Source of the DNA: Mya arenaria
Lineage: Eukaryota; Mollusca; Bivalvia; Myida; Myidae
Length of the DNA: 64,000 nt
Direction of reading: 5' to 3'
Assembly (NCBI RefSeq): GCF_026914265.1
Contig: NC_069127.1
Span: forward strand, 19,107,045-19,171,044
Shown here: positions 25,299 to 35,954 of the stretch, piece after piece
Position numbering within the stretch: the first letter of the stretch is position 1
Layout of the letters: every line of letters starts with the position of its first letter
Program-made: the position numbers and the translations under genes
Notes under the pieces: model-generated
The model's database searches: none
Told to the model about the DNA's origin: nothing
The model's input: only the letters and a program-made list of their open reading frames with translations

Positions 25299-27635
25299 TT
25301 AATTTTTAAAAGGTTCAATGGTGGTCTTTCTCCTTGTTCGCAAGTGCAAAATGATTTCAAGCAAAACGTGTAGTAGTTCAACGTACGTCAGCAAAGACGC
25401 TCCCATATACAGACCCATCGCTCCCCCTATGTCGGACAAAAAACGCACCGTGTTATATAACGGTTCCTCAGAAACAAGTTCGTAGTTCAAATCCTCAAAG
25501 TAAATATGAGCCACCAAAAAGTTTTCAACTACTTTATCCAATACCTCATTCCGGACGTTTTTTTGCGTAAGGTTTGCGCATAAATCGGGATAATAAATTT
25601 CAGTTAGTGTGAGGTTCCTTTTACACACATCTTTCAAAAGAACGTCGGTCAAGTATTCTCTATGTGGCCAGGAGCGACCAGATAGTGTTAATGGGTAAAC
25701 GCTTTCTTTGCACCGGCTTCTACAATCACACTCTATTTCTCCATATTCAAGTTTGTGATAAACATCTTCCGTGCAATTGCGTTGTGTTATGTTATCAAAG
25801 TCGCAAATATCTTTGTTAAAATCTTCAATGTCTATCGATGTCAGCGGTATACAGTCGCAAAACTCGACCATGTGATGCATTTCACAAAGAGAGTAACAAA
25901 GAGGAAGTGTGTAGTTTATTTTGTACCTTTGAACGAAGTCATAGCCATCTGTACAGTTGCCATAAACCCCTCCGAGTCGTTTAACTTGAACAAGTCGTAT
26001 ACCTACACTTGTTTCATGTGCACGGTCAAGAGAAATCCCCTCATTTTCGGGTAACGGGGTAGTACCTTTCTCGTGAATGACCATACGAACGCCGTATGAT
26101 GATGAAGACTTTTTGAAATACTCGTTGGCCTCGATGTTAAAAACAATCGTTATGCCATGGCGCTGCCCACCTCCTCTAGCTATTAAGTCATTCTGGTCAA
26201 GCGTGTAGCAGTTTCCGTATGTAGCAGATTGAAAAAGGGAAAACTGATCTGACTTTATTTTGTAACCTGAAATGTATCGATGTATTAGTTCAATATAAGC
26301 ATTGGTTGGCTATGACTTATTGAAAAATAATGTTTATAAATGATAAGAATAAGCATTTTTAAGTAGTGTATGTACCTCCAAATGTCGCGCTGTGAATAAA
26401 GACATCCGCTTGATGTCCTAATGCTGTTCTATTTTCCTTCGGAATTTTTCGGAGTTCGGTCAGGATTCTTTGTTTCCATGCCTCATAAGTATCTCTTGAG
26501 TTTGAAAACTCCTCGAATAATATTTGCACTGTTTCTGCATCGTATCCCCAGCCAAGAAGGTCGTCCGCTGTAAAATCTTCAATAGTATCTAAAAGCCATG
26601 ACGTATCATACATTTTGTACAGTCCGTCGTGGATATGCCAATCGGAAAAGTATCGGATAGGATTCATATTGCAAAACGTAAGAGCAGGAAACAGAAGTGG
26701 CGAAAACTGAAGCTGAACTGACGTCTTTGTAGGGTACGAATAATACTCCCTACAAAGCCCGACCATTTGAAAGCAAAATAGGCCTGTCGCCCCTGAAATG
26801 TTCATACAATGGTTTCATTGGTTGACATTGCGTAAGTTGATGACTAATTAATGCAAGTAGTCTTGTTTTTGATCTGTTTAAATTGATACTTTGCAATCTT
26901 AAACAAACATATTTATCTCAATAATCAAAGTTTAAATGGCTTTATCTGAAATTATCCGCGAACGGAAATAGACAAAAGACTTCTATGGCGTCTTCGTAAG
27001 GAAGAAATGGTGTTCTCTTCTAATTCCAACTGACCAACTGGGTACACAATAAGCTTATTTCCCCTGAAAGTTCGAGTTTTGGTTAATTAGGTTTGCTGAA
27101 TTTCGGTCTAGTGATAAACCCGGTCTAGTCTATTTCGACCAACTCTTAATATATGTTAGATGTAATATTACTGAAAAATAAGCTCGTTTTACTTCTCGTA
27201 TATGTAGAATATTTAACAAATATACATATGTTTTTACAACTACTCTTATACCTTCGCATAAAACACTCGCGAACGTACGAATAACAGTTTATCTAAAGTA
27301 TTTTGTATTTATATGATACCATACAGACTATCATTTGATAATTTTAGGACCAAAAGCGGAGATAATGAAGCGGTTATACAGGAAATAGGTAACAGGAGTT
27401 ACATTTTTTGAAAACCATCGGCATTTAAATTAAAATATCGATCGATTGAATTGTTTTATTATTCAATGTTACCTATATTCTGACCAAACAATATTTCCTT
27501 ACCTAAAACTAGTAGCCCCCAAAGAATCCTGACGGCAATATGGCCGGAACTAACAGTCCTTGGCAGTCCATGGAGGGTGCTGCTTCCGGCGAGACTGGTT
27601 AAAACCTGACGAAGAGTTTGTTTGTTCCCAGGCAT
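25299..27635 (-). CDS. DEG/ENaC-family sodium channel, copy 3 (complete)
   Basis: Three exons (27635-27503, 26792-26376, 26266-25299; 1518 nt) join in phase 1 at both introns to give 505 residues. The ATG is the first after an in-frame TGA upstream. Residues 20-26 hold the His-Gly gating motif (TLHGLPR). The first transmembrane helix is about 37-59 and is split by intron 1. FPALTFCNMNP opens the extracellular domain, followed by paired cysteines and several N-glycosylation sequons (NCT, NYT, NIT, NLT). The cysteine-rich segment CDCRSRC precedes the last third. The second helix has the pore/selectivity motif Gly-Ala-Ser at about 472-474 within MGASLLTYVELL, followed by a basic tail. All hallmarks of a working trimeric cation channel in the plasma membrane are present. 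Whether the trigger is protons, a peptide or another ligand cannot be read from the sequence. Confidence 0.93.
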
Positions 27636-27639
27636 CTCA

Positions 27640-28965
27640 TTTAGTGTGTTAGATTGTCAACAAGTGCACATATATAACAAAAAGAAAGTGAATTCCTCTT
27701 TGATCAAACCGCTATGTTTATCCGCACCTCTTTACTCATTGAAAGGGAGAATGAAGCAGGTCCTTTAGACAACCAGCAATTAATGTTTTCACTGATATAT
27801 GCAGTGTGCATGACAAACAAATCATTTACCGCACCAATGTGTTAGTAATGATGCTTTTGAGTTGTAAATAGATACGGGTTAAAATTAATAATTAAAAGTT
27901 GTGATGCTGCTAACAAGTCATCAGTGGTTTGAAATTCCATCAATCGTGTCAGTACAAATGTTTCAGGGATTAGGGTAATACAAATTTAACGAATGCATTG
28001 CCATTAAATGAGCATCTGTGTAATTGTGTATGACTTGATGACTTAAAATCATTTTCCACTAAATGTTAAAAACTGTTTATTATGTAAACGTATATCACTC
28101 GTTTCTTTGGCGTATTAGAATTGGAGAATTCTCCCATGCTACGTACCTAAATGTTAAATATACATTCTCTTCGGGAGAATTTTGATAATTGGCATTAAAT
28201 GTTGACTTTTCTGTTTTAAAATGATTCAACTTGACATAAGTTAGATTCTAATTACTGATAATTGTAATTCTTTTTGTAATTTGACATAATTTGAAATTCA
28301 ATGTATTATATTCGTTTCAGACAACTTTTAACTCATTGTCTACTTCGTTTTCATATCTGTATTCATTATATGTGCCTGCATAAAGCCTCGTAATACTTAG
28401 TATTTATAATTTCCTCATGTTTGTAAACTCTGTTTGCATTGAGTGTATGTATAAACTTTGAAAATTTGATTATTTTTTTGACGATTTTACAATTTGCCTT
28501 GAAATAGGAGACAAAAAACATATTTCTCCCACATCAGATAAGTAGATCCATTAATTTAACCATGCTAGAAATTCTTATCTTGCCCACGGGCGAAGATAAA
28601 ATGCCCGTATGGAACTTCTTTTAATGGTCACCACATTGTAATTACCTCCTTGTTTAAGACTGTCGTCTCTAGCGCATCATGGAAACCTTGTCTGGTGGCA
28701 ATATTTAGAACGCGAGTTAATTATTTCTCGCTTCAAATGTCACCAGAAAACAGTTTTCACGCACCTTTCAAGAAATAATGCTTCACTCTTCTTAGAACTA
28801 TTTAAAGACCGATCAGACCATTTACATACTCTGAATCACTGCGCGAATATCCATGACAACCACGAATTATTGCATATCCGTACGCAATTATTTTCACTTA
28901 GCACAAAAGAGTTCCGGCAAAAAAATACAGTTTTACTTAATTTTGTTTAACTGCGGTGGGAGAAA
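27640..28965. other. upstream flank of channel copy 3
   Basis: Similarity to the copy 2 upstream region holds to about 27775 (GAAAGGGAGAATGAAGCAG shared) and should include the promoter. Beyond that no gene is seen. A small hairpin, ACGGGC..GCCCGT, lies at 28587-28609 within a stretch (28560-28800) that looks like a dispersed repeat. Confidence 0.4.
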
Positions 28966-28968
28966 AAG

Positions 28969-29113
28969 CATCTACCATAGCCGCTCGTGTAAGATAGGTT
29001 CATCCCGACCCTCGCGCAGGGTGTTTGCGGAAACTCGGTAAACCTCGTTTCCGCAAAACACCCTACGCTCGGGTCGGAATAACGTATCTTACACTCTCGG
29101 TCATAGAAGATAC
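28969..29113. repeat. fold-back element, 145 bp
   Basis: Two imperfect complementary arms of about 70 bp (28969-29039 and 29042-29113) meet with almost no spacer. Each arm reads roughly TGTAAGATA..GTT...CCGACC..CGC...GGGTGTTT(T)GCGGAAAC. The transcript or single strand would form a long hairpin. It has no coding capacity. Confidence 0.8.
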
Positions 29114-29352
29114 TTATAATTTCATGTGAGCATGTATACATAGTATCTAGACAGTGACATGAACAAGATATACAGTACACAATCATGTAGGATGGAAAGC
29201 GAAAAACGTTACAAAAGTTGACCTGCTCAAATGGTTGAAGGAATTCTGGCGGATACTGGCGGGTAAATCGTCGTATTGTTTATTCCGTTAAAAATATTAG
29301 ACCGTTCAAGCAGGACGTTATAAAAGCTGTTTTAATGATTTCATTTTTAATG

Positions 29353-29499
29353 AATGAACTGCGGGCTTGATGTCATTATCGGGGATATGAATGCAATTGG
29401 GCTGGTCAAAGTGTGTGGAGTCCGAAGGACTCCACGAGTACTTTTACCAGCCCAATTGCATTCATATCCCCGATAATGACATCAAGCCCGCAATTCATT
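29353..29499. repeat. near-perfect 147-bp palindrome
   Basis: The arms AATGAA.TGCGGGCTTGATG...GCTGGT at 29353-29406 and 29446-29499 are complementary with about two mismatches. The centre contains a second perfect hairpin, GTGGAGTCC-GAA-GGACTCCAC, at 29415-29435. High arm identity suggests a young or actively corrected fold-back element. Confidence 0.85.
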
Positions 29500-30678
29500 A
29501 CTTATATTTACACCAATAGTTTATTATTTCATTCAAGAATTGTTAAAAAAACTTAATTTCATTTAAAAAAAAACTTTCAGTAACCCATTCCTACCCATTC
29601 TGTAAATAGAACGACCCGGAAGCATTTTTTTAATGACGTCACAATATCGCGGGAAAAGATCAACAACTTGAAATCACTTTTAAACGTAAAATTCAAACAG
29701 TTATGCTTTCAATTCAAACAACTATACATTTAAAATTTAAAAAAACTAACACTTTCTAAAATGTTGATTTATATTTTACGGGACCTTCTGACACAATACA
29801 AACAATAATAAGATAAATATTTTTCATGTGTGTTGTTATGCAATGAATTGCGATCCGAACATATCCGAAGATGTTGCGTTCATTGATTGATGAACGCAAT
29901 TGCCGAAATGATGTTCATTTAAGGAATGGAAGTTGAGGTGTAAATATAAATAGATGGTAAAGAATTCATTCAATCACTTTCCTAGGTAACATGGCCATTA
30001 ACCATGAAAGTGCAACATACACATGTACCTCGATTGCAGTATATGTATAGAGTTAAACACAATTACACTTTAGAAATGTAGTACGTATACGTATGCAGGC
30101 AAGAACAAAGACCCAAACAATATTTCACGATTGTAAACAATGAACATAACCGATTTTTCTTAAAACGACGTGATGGCTGAACAATATAAAAATTAAACAA
30201 CAACAACAAAGCCTAACCGTTTGCCAAAGTGTTGGGAAATTCTGAGTAAAACGATGATAATTTTACTTCTGAAAACCGATATATTCCCATAGTTCTAAGC
30301 TCGTCAGGGAATATCACAACGCAGTAGATTTATAGAAATGGTTTACTTTAACCGCATTTGCTGTTTTTACAAGTAATAATATTGACAGAAAAAACGAAAG
30401 AAAAACCGGCCCTTATTGTCGTCTAAAATATTATAAATGCTGCGTCAGTGAAAGGTACAGTTAAAAGGTATAGTTAATTTTAAACGTAGTTTCCCCCCTA
30501 GTCAATTTTGTTTTTAAAACATGTCTATGAAACTTCTAACTTACATCGCTAGTAATTTGGTTTGAATTACACTGACTCAGCACTCACTAAATTTGTCCGA
30601 ATTATTTAGGCACAGAAAAGCAAAATATTTTTAATGTTATACCTGTAAATATACATTGATTTAAAGCAGGTCTTATAC
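29500..30678. other. interval without recognised gene
   Basis: AT-rich. No reading frame of note and no structure beyond short homopolymers was seen. Confidence 0.4.
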
Positions 30679-31703
30679 GCACCAGTCAATTGTAACCCCC
30701 CACCCCCTAGTCTTAGACTACCCACCCCCCAGTCTGGGTATAGCCGTAGTCTTAAATAATAGACGTGTTATACAGGATTGTTCCAATCCCTAACGTCTAA
30801 ACGGGAATGTGCAAAAAACGGGGGTGTTTTAAAAATATTGAAATTGTTTTAAGTGAAGTTTTTTCTGGTTGAAATTGATCATAAAGAGTTATATTCATAT
30901 TTTACCATGTAAGTGAAATGTTATTTTGCACTAAACAAGCATTTAATGCATTAAAACAAGTTGTTTACCTTTCCAATAAAACGAAAGTTGACTGACACAG
31001 ACAACAATTATGCAAAGGGGAACAACTCGATACAATCGTAATAGCTCGGCCTCCTCCGACAAAGCTTCGAGATAGACCTTGTTATACAATCGTAACAACT
31101 CGGCCATGGCCGAAAAGTTCCGAGCGATTTAAAACTGTGCCCTAAAGCCTTGCGGGTGCCCTTCATGTATATATCGTTATGTTTGGAAAGAATCAAATGA
31201 AAAAAAGCCGTCAAACTCATAATTATAAGTTGGATATTTATTTCTTTGTGTACAGAACTAATATAAAATAACATTATCTGGTAATATTTCTTGTTTTTAT
31301 GATATTTTATAGACGCTATATGCTTTAACCCGGAATCCTGATCGGAACAACTACCCACTTTTGATACTAAACAATTTGTACGTGAAGGATTTGCCATATC
31401 AAAAATCTAAAAAAAATCCGTCAACGTACAATTATTTGGACTAGGTATAGCCGGGGAAATGGGCCGTGTTTTCACCTGCCAAGTAGCCCCAGGTGAATGC
31501 GGTGGTTTTGTCTTCGCGCACAAAATAGCAGGGATTGGGCCTTACCTAGGGTCTCTGGGGTGCGGGGGCATTTGACGGTATTTTACCAGCAGTACGTCCC
31601 CGCAGGGCGTAGATTTTACCTGGGCTTAGCTGGACCGAAAGTTAAATGATCCACTATTCGCCGGACCTGGGTGGGGAGGGGCGTAGTCACAATTGACTGG
31701 TGC
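30679..31703. mobile_element. MITE A, interrupted by a nested insertion
   Basis: It begins GCACCAGTCAATTGTAACC (30679-30697) and ends GTCACAATTGACTGGTGC (31686-31703), forming terminal inverted repeats. Without the nested insertion (30747-31443) it would be about 320 bp. Its GC-rich interior (GGGCCTTACCTAGGG, ATTTTACCTGGGC near 31530-31625) matches that of MITE B. No transposase is encoded. Confidence 0.78.
30747..31443. mobile_element. 697-bp element nested in MITE A
   Basis: The insertion is bracketed by an exact 10-bp direct repeat, GGTATAGCCG, at 30737-30746 and 31444-31453, which reads as a target-site duplication. The insert starts TAGTCTTAAATAAT and ends ATTATTTGGACTA, giving short imperfect terminal inverted repeats. 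A 9-10 bp duplication is typical of Mutator-like elements. A 129-codon minus-strand frame at 31008-31397 is inside it but has no recognisable domain. Confidence 0.7.
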
Positions 31704-31718
31704 ATGCTCTTTAATATG

Positions 31719-32040
31719 CACAGGTCAATTGTAACCACGCCCTCCCAGCTCCGGGGGTATACTGTTGGTATACCAGGGTTAGTGCGGGTAATTGGCTGTG
31801 TTGTTACCTTCCGGGTGGCCCTGCAGTGCCGAGTGAATGTGGTGGGGTTTTTTTTGCGCCGAAAATAGTGGGGAATGGGCCTTAGCTAGGATGTCCCCGG
31901 GTGCTGGGGCATTTCATGGGGATTTTACCAAAAGTTTGTGCTCGCTAAACGGGGATTTTACCTGGGATAGGCTGGAATGTAAGTCAAAGTCCCCGCTATT
32001 CCCTGGACCTTGGGGGCCCTTGGTTACAATTGACTGGTGC
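31719..32040. mobile_element. MITE B, uninterrupted relative of MITE A
   Basis: The 322-bp element starts GCACAGGTCAATTGTAACC and ends GGTTACAATTGACTGGTGC (32022-32040), forming terminal inverted repeats. The interior shares the order of MITE A (AATGGGCCTTAGCTAGG, GGGGCATTTCATGGGG, GGATTTTACCTGGG). It lies 15 bp from MITE A in the same orientation. Confidence 0.78.
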
Positions 32041-32984
32041 AATAAAATTAATGAAAGAAACACCTACTTTGGCATAACAATTTTCAGCTGATTGCTTTGC
32101 ATTTTTGAAGACATTTTTCTTATTATAGACTTATAATTAGTAAAACAAATAAACGGATAAAACACACATGATAAGCACATAAAACCAATGGCAAAATCGA
32201 TTTGTCAGAAACTGCTTCTCATCACCAGTAAACAGAACGGTGTAAGTACCCTCTTGGTGCCCCTATTAGATACAGTGTGTGTGTGTCACACATCTGATAA
32301 TATATCGACAATTGCAGCTTGAGCTGCTGTTATCTTAAATATGTTTTTTTTTAATATATGGATTAAAACATGTATGACTAGTTCAATAAAAATCTGAATA
32401 AATTGTCGTCAAATGCTTTTCAACCAGTACTGTTTCTTCGAGTCTTGTTAGCACTTTTTACTTTACTATCCAACGAATAAGGAGAGCTGTATTACTCATC
32501 CTGGTGACGGCATCACACATTGGTTAAGGTTTTGCTTAGCTAGCAACAATAATTCACGTTTAGGGAACTTATTATAACATTTGGATATTCATTTTGTTCA
32601 AAGAATTATAGCAATTAAGTGGGAAATATCTTAATCTGAACGCCTGTCAACGTTCAAATCAAATAAAATATTTTCAGCATAGAGTGATCCAGACGATCCT
32701 TTGTAAGGGCATACTTATTTGATTGGCTCTGAAAATACCTCTGTCACATTGAAGTCACACTTTCAGAATTAGACACAATATGAATTATACATGGCGAGTT
32801 CCCTTGAAAAATGTTGCTGAAATATTGAACAGTGGTTCTTAAGTCCAGGATGAATCTTGATCAGGATCGAGAGCTTTTATCTTGAGACTTTTGTACAAGA
32901 GTAGAATGTACCCTAAAATTAATATAATTGACTAAGGAAACAGTTTGAAAAGAGGTCTGAGACCCTTTACCCTGCTTTGGGCAT
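32041..32984. other. interval without recognised gene
   Basis: AT-rich with a short GT tract (32276-32285). No coding or structural signal was seen. Confidence 0.4.
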
Positions 32985-32989
32985 GATAG

Positions 32990-33883
32990 CAGGGTTCAAA
33001 TTTAGACTCGCATACTCGCAAAATGCGAGCGACATTTGCAAATTGCGAGTGACTTTTATTCAAGCTCGCAAAATTCTGTTTCTAGACCACAAAATGTTAA
33101 AAGGAAAGAATAAATATGAACTTAACTCTGCTGCGTAGTCAAGTGTAAACACCCTGTAAGTGGCATGTTTACACTACCAGTATAAAAAAGACAGTACGGA
33201 GTCACGCTCTAGTAAGTTTTCAAAAATAGAACATATACGGAAAAGGCCGAGTTTTATCTCGAATCTTTCCGAGGCGTGCATAATACAGAGTGAATACAAA
33301 TGACGTAATCACCTAGCTTAATCATTGGCTAAATTTAGCGCGTTCGCGCACTATATGTAAACCCCATCAACCTTTGATATATCTCCGCCCAACTGCCAAA
33401 GTGAATAGACTTCGTCGATCGATATATTTCATGGTCCAGAGCATCCTCGCTACATTAATTTTACTGTTTCTTTCATTTATTTTAAATTTATAATGTTATT
33501 GCTTTTAATACTTATAGACTTAATGAAATCTGTACCGTGCTTGCCGAATGGATATTACCCGATGGCGAGGGTAAATATACAAAGTGAACAATGTCAAATT
33601 ATTGGACAGCTTTGTAATCAAAAAGCAGCTAGCATCTGATGAGTCTTGCCGTACTCCCCAAAAAGAATAAGCCATCAACAAGTTCTAGTAGTTGAGTTAC
33701 TCAAGATCGATACGTTTTTATATTCATAATATGTCTTAGGTGTAAATTTCTACTTAAATTAGACAATATTATAGGGAATAAAGCAAATAATAAAATTGCA
33801 AGTTGATTTTTCATTTTGCGAGTTGCCTCAAAAAGCACTCACAAAATTTTGCGAGTGCTCCTCAAAGTAAAATTCGAACCCTG
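32990..33883. mobile_element. CAGGGTTC-ended DNA transposon 1 (non-autonomous)
   Basis: The 894-bp element starts CAGGGTTCAAATTTA and ends AAAATTCGAACCCTG, an inverted repeat of about 13-15 bp. It is flanked by the 5-bp direct repeat GATAG at 32985-32989 and 33884-33888. Subterminal regions are rich in short TCGCAAAATGCGAG/TTGCGAGTG motifs in both orientations (33005-33070 and 33800-33860). No transposase frame is present. CAGGG termini occur in hAT-like elements, but the superfamily is inferred only. Confidence 0.78.
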
Positions 33884-34407
33884 GATAGAGTCCCTCATTA
33901 TGTTACTTCAACAGACCCCCAGCTGTTTTTCAGGATTGATTATTATCAGCTGTAAGAAACCCTTATTAAAACAAGCATGTTGGTAATTAATGTACTTACC
34001 TATATTTGCCAAAACATATATTTGTTTGCAACCTCTTGAGGTTTTACTCTGCTATGCTTTGCACCAGTGGCCAGTATAGAAAATATCTAAATACTAAATA
34101 ATGGAGTAGTTGGACAGCTTGTACGAATACATTGTTAAAAAGTCTTCAGTTCTGGAGTGATAATCTACCTTCAGCCTTTCTTCAAATTCATTGCTCTTTA
34201 TGTCTCAATCCAGCAAGCATTTCTTTTAATGATGGTGATCCTTTTTAGAATCCTCATTGTCTAAAATTCCACATATTCACCCAAGCCCAACCTGTGTGGT
34301 AGAAAATTGTTAAATGCTTTCTTGTTAGAATATTGCATGATTATGTTTAACCTTACATTAGTTTCTCTGAAGACCTATTTGAACTGATCCTGTTTCAGTT
34401 GAGCACA

Positions 34408-34938
34408 ATGTCGGGGGCAAATGGAAGCCTTGAGCCTGAGAAGCAGCCTTTACAGCAGGGTGAAGCCATTGAGGAGTCAGAGCCTCCCATGGAACCTGAA
34501 CCACAGAGTTCTCCGCATGACCCTAACCTCACCGGTCAATCACTAATCCGTCACACAGACGACACACAGGACTCGGATCTAGTCTCACCTTACAATGTAG
34601 AACCGAAATTGGTAAATGATGTGTATGAAAATCCGTATAGAGAAACCACTGACAACTCACAGACATTCATTCGCCGTGTTCCGAGTTCAGATCTGGTACC
34701 TAAACCATATAAGAAATTCAACCATGTACTGATTTTGTCTGTAATTGCAACCGTGTTTTTTTGCTTTGTGGGGATTTTTGCAATTCGTTTTGCCACCAAT
34801 GCGAAGATGCACCACAGCAAGGGACTGTACGGACTTGCCCAGCGTGATAGTCGACGATCAGTGATACTCAGTTACCTGTGTCTCACTCTGGGAACTCTCC
34901 TTATTATAACCATTCTTGTCATTAGCCATGCTATTTAG
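34408..34938 (+). CDS. CD225/dispanin-family two-helix membrane protein
   Basis: The coding region is one exon of 176 codons. A splice acceptor (CTGTTTCAG) ends at 34398, nine bases before the ATG, so a 5' non-coding exon lies upstream but was not located. Residues 1-100 are polar, acidic and proline-rich with PY-containing segments (SPYNVEP, ENPYRE) and are probably cytosolic. Residues 98-173 form the CD225 domain: a PKPYKKFNHVL lead-in, hydrophobic helix 1 at about 106-128 (FCFVGIFAIRFATNAK), a short loop with GLAQRDSRRS, then helix 2 at about 151-173. Family members (dispanins, synapse-differentiation-induced-like and proline-rich transmembrane proteins, IFITMs) act in membrane trafficking or fusion control. 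The loop order matches the dispanin pattern, but the exact subfamily and any function here are not determined. Confidence 0.82.
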   Translation: MSGANGSLEPEKQPLQQGEAIEESEPPMEPEPQSSPHDPNLTGQSLIRHTDDTQDSDLVSPYNVEPKLVNDVYENPYRETTDNSQTFIRRVPSSDLVPKPYKKFNHVLILSVIATVFFCFVGIFAIRFATNAKMHHSKGLYGLAQRDSRRSVILSYLCLTLGTLLIITILVISHAI

Positions 34939-35274
34939 CCTATTTGGAAAGTTTTCACTGGCTTGCTGTCGTAGTTGAATGGCTTACATGTGATATTAAG
35001 CTGATTGAAAGAAATGCCTAATGTTTGTCTATTTTGTAAAGCTGTACAATGTATTTTTATATTTTTTTCACTGTATTTTATTATTCAGAACTGTGACTTA
35101 GCATTTTAAACAAAATGTTCTGTTTTTTATGACTCAGATACTTGGATAATATTTTCTGACAGGCTGTCAAGAAATTGTCTTAAATTACATGCATGTAATT
35201 CAACAATGAAATCCAAGGGATATATATGCACTGCAGAATTTGCTTTTAATGTAGCTTCAAGACCTAAACTTTAT

Positions 35275-35950
35275 TTTGTCAGACATACATTATACACAGT
35301 AACAGCATCACTGATTCATTTTGTCAGACTTTGTCATATATTATACACAGTACTGGTATCACTGATTCATTTTGTCAGACTTTGTCATATATTATACACA
35401 GTACTGGCATCACTGATTCATTTTGTCTGACATTGTCATATATAATACATGGTACTGGTATCACTGATTCATTTTGTCAGACATTGTCATATATATATTA
35501 TACACAGCTCTGGCATCACTGATTCATTTTGTCAGACATTGTCATATATATACTTTACACGGCACTGGCATCACTGATTCATTTTGTCAGACTTTGTCAT
35601 ATATAATACATGGTACTGGTATCACTGATTCATTTTGTCAGATTTGTCATATATTATACACAGTACTGGCATCACTGATTCATTTTGTCTGACATTGTCA
35701 TATATAATACATGGTACTGGTATCACTGATTCATTTTGTCAGACATTGTCATATATATATTATACACAGCTCTGGCATCACTGATTCATTTTGTCAGACA
35801 TTGTCATATATATACTTTACATGGCACTGGCATCACTGATTCATTTTGTCAGACATTGTCATATATAATACATGGTACTGGCATCACTGATTCATTTTGT
35901 CAGACATTGTCATATATTATACACAGTACTGGCATCACTGATTCATTTTA
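35275..35950. repeat. 51-55 bp minisatellite downstream of the CD225 gene
   Basis: About 13 units with the core TCACTGATTCATTTTGTCAG start at 35308, 35359, 35410, 35461, 35516 and so on. Units are 51 bp, or about 55 bp where the ATAT stretch is longer. A block of five units is duplicated: the text from 35401 recurs from 35663, an offset of 262 bp. The array begins about 340 bp after the CD225 stop codon and may lie in its 3' UTR. Open frames across it are artefacts of a period divisible by three. Confidence 0.9.
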
Positions 35951-35954
35951 TGCG

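Noticed and set aside
34399..34407. Extension of the CD225 frame upstream to a TTG at 34399
   Set aside because: The bases CTGTTTCAG just before it form a splice acceptor, and an ATG follows at 34408. A non-ATG start is unnecessary.
34408..34938. Calling the CD225 protein an antiviral IFITM
   Set aside because: Only the shared CD225 fold is visible. The long acidic proline-rich N-terminus is unlike IFITMs, and function cannot be inferred from the domain alone.
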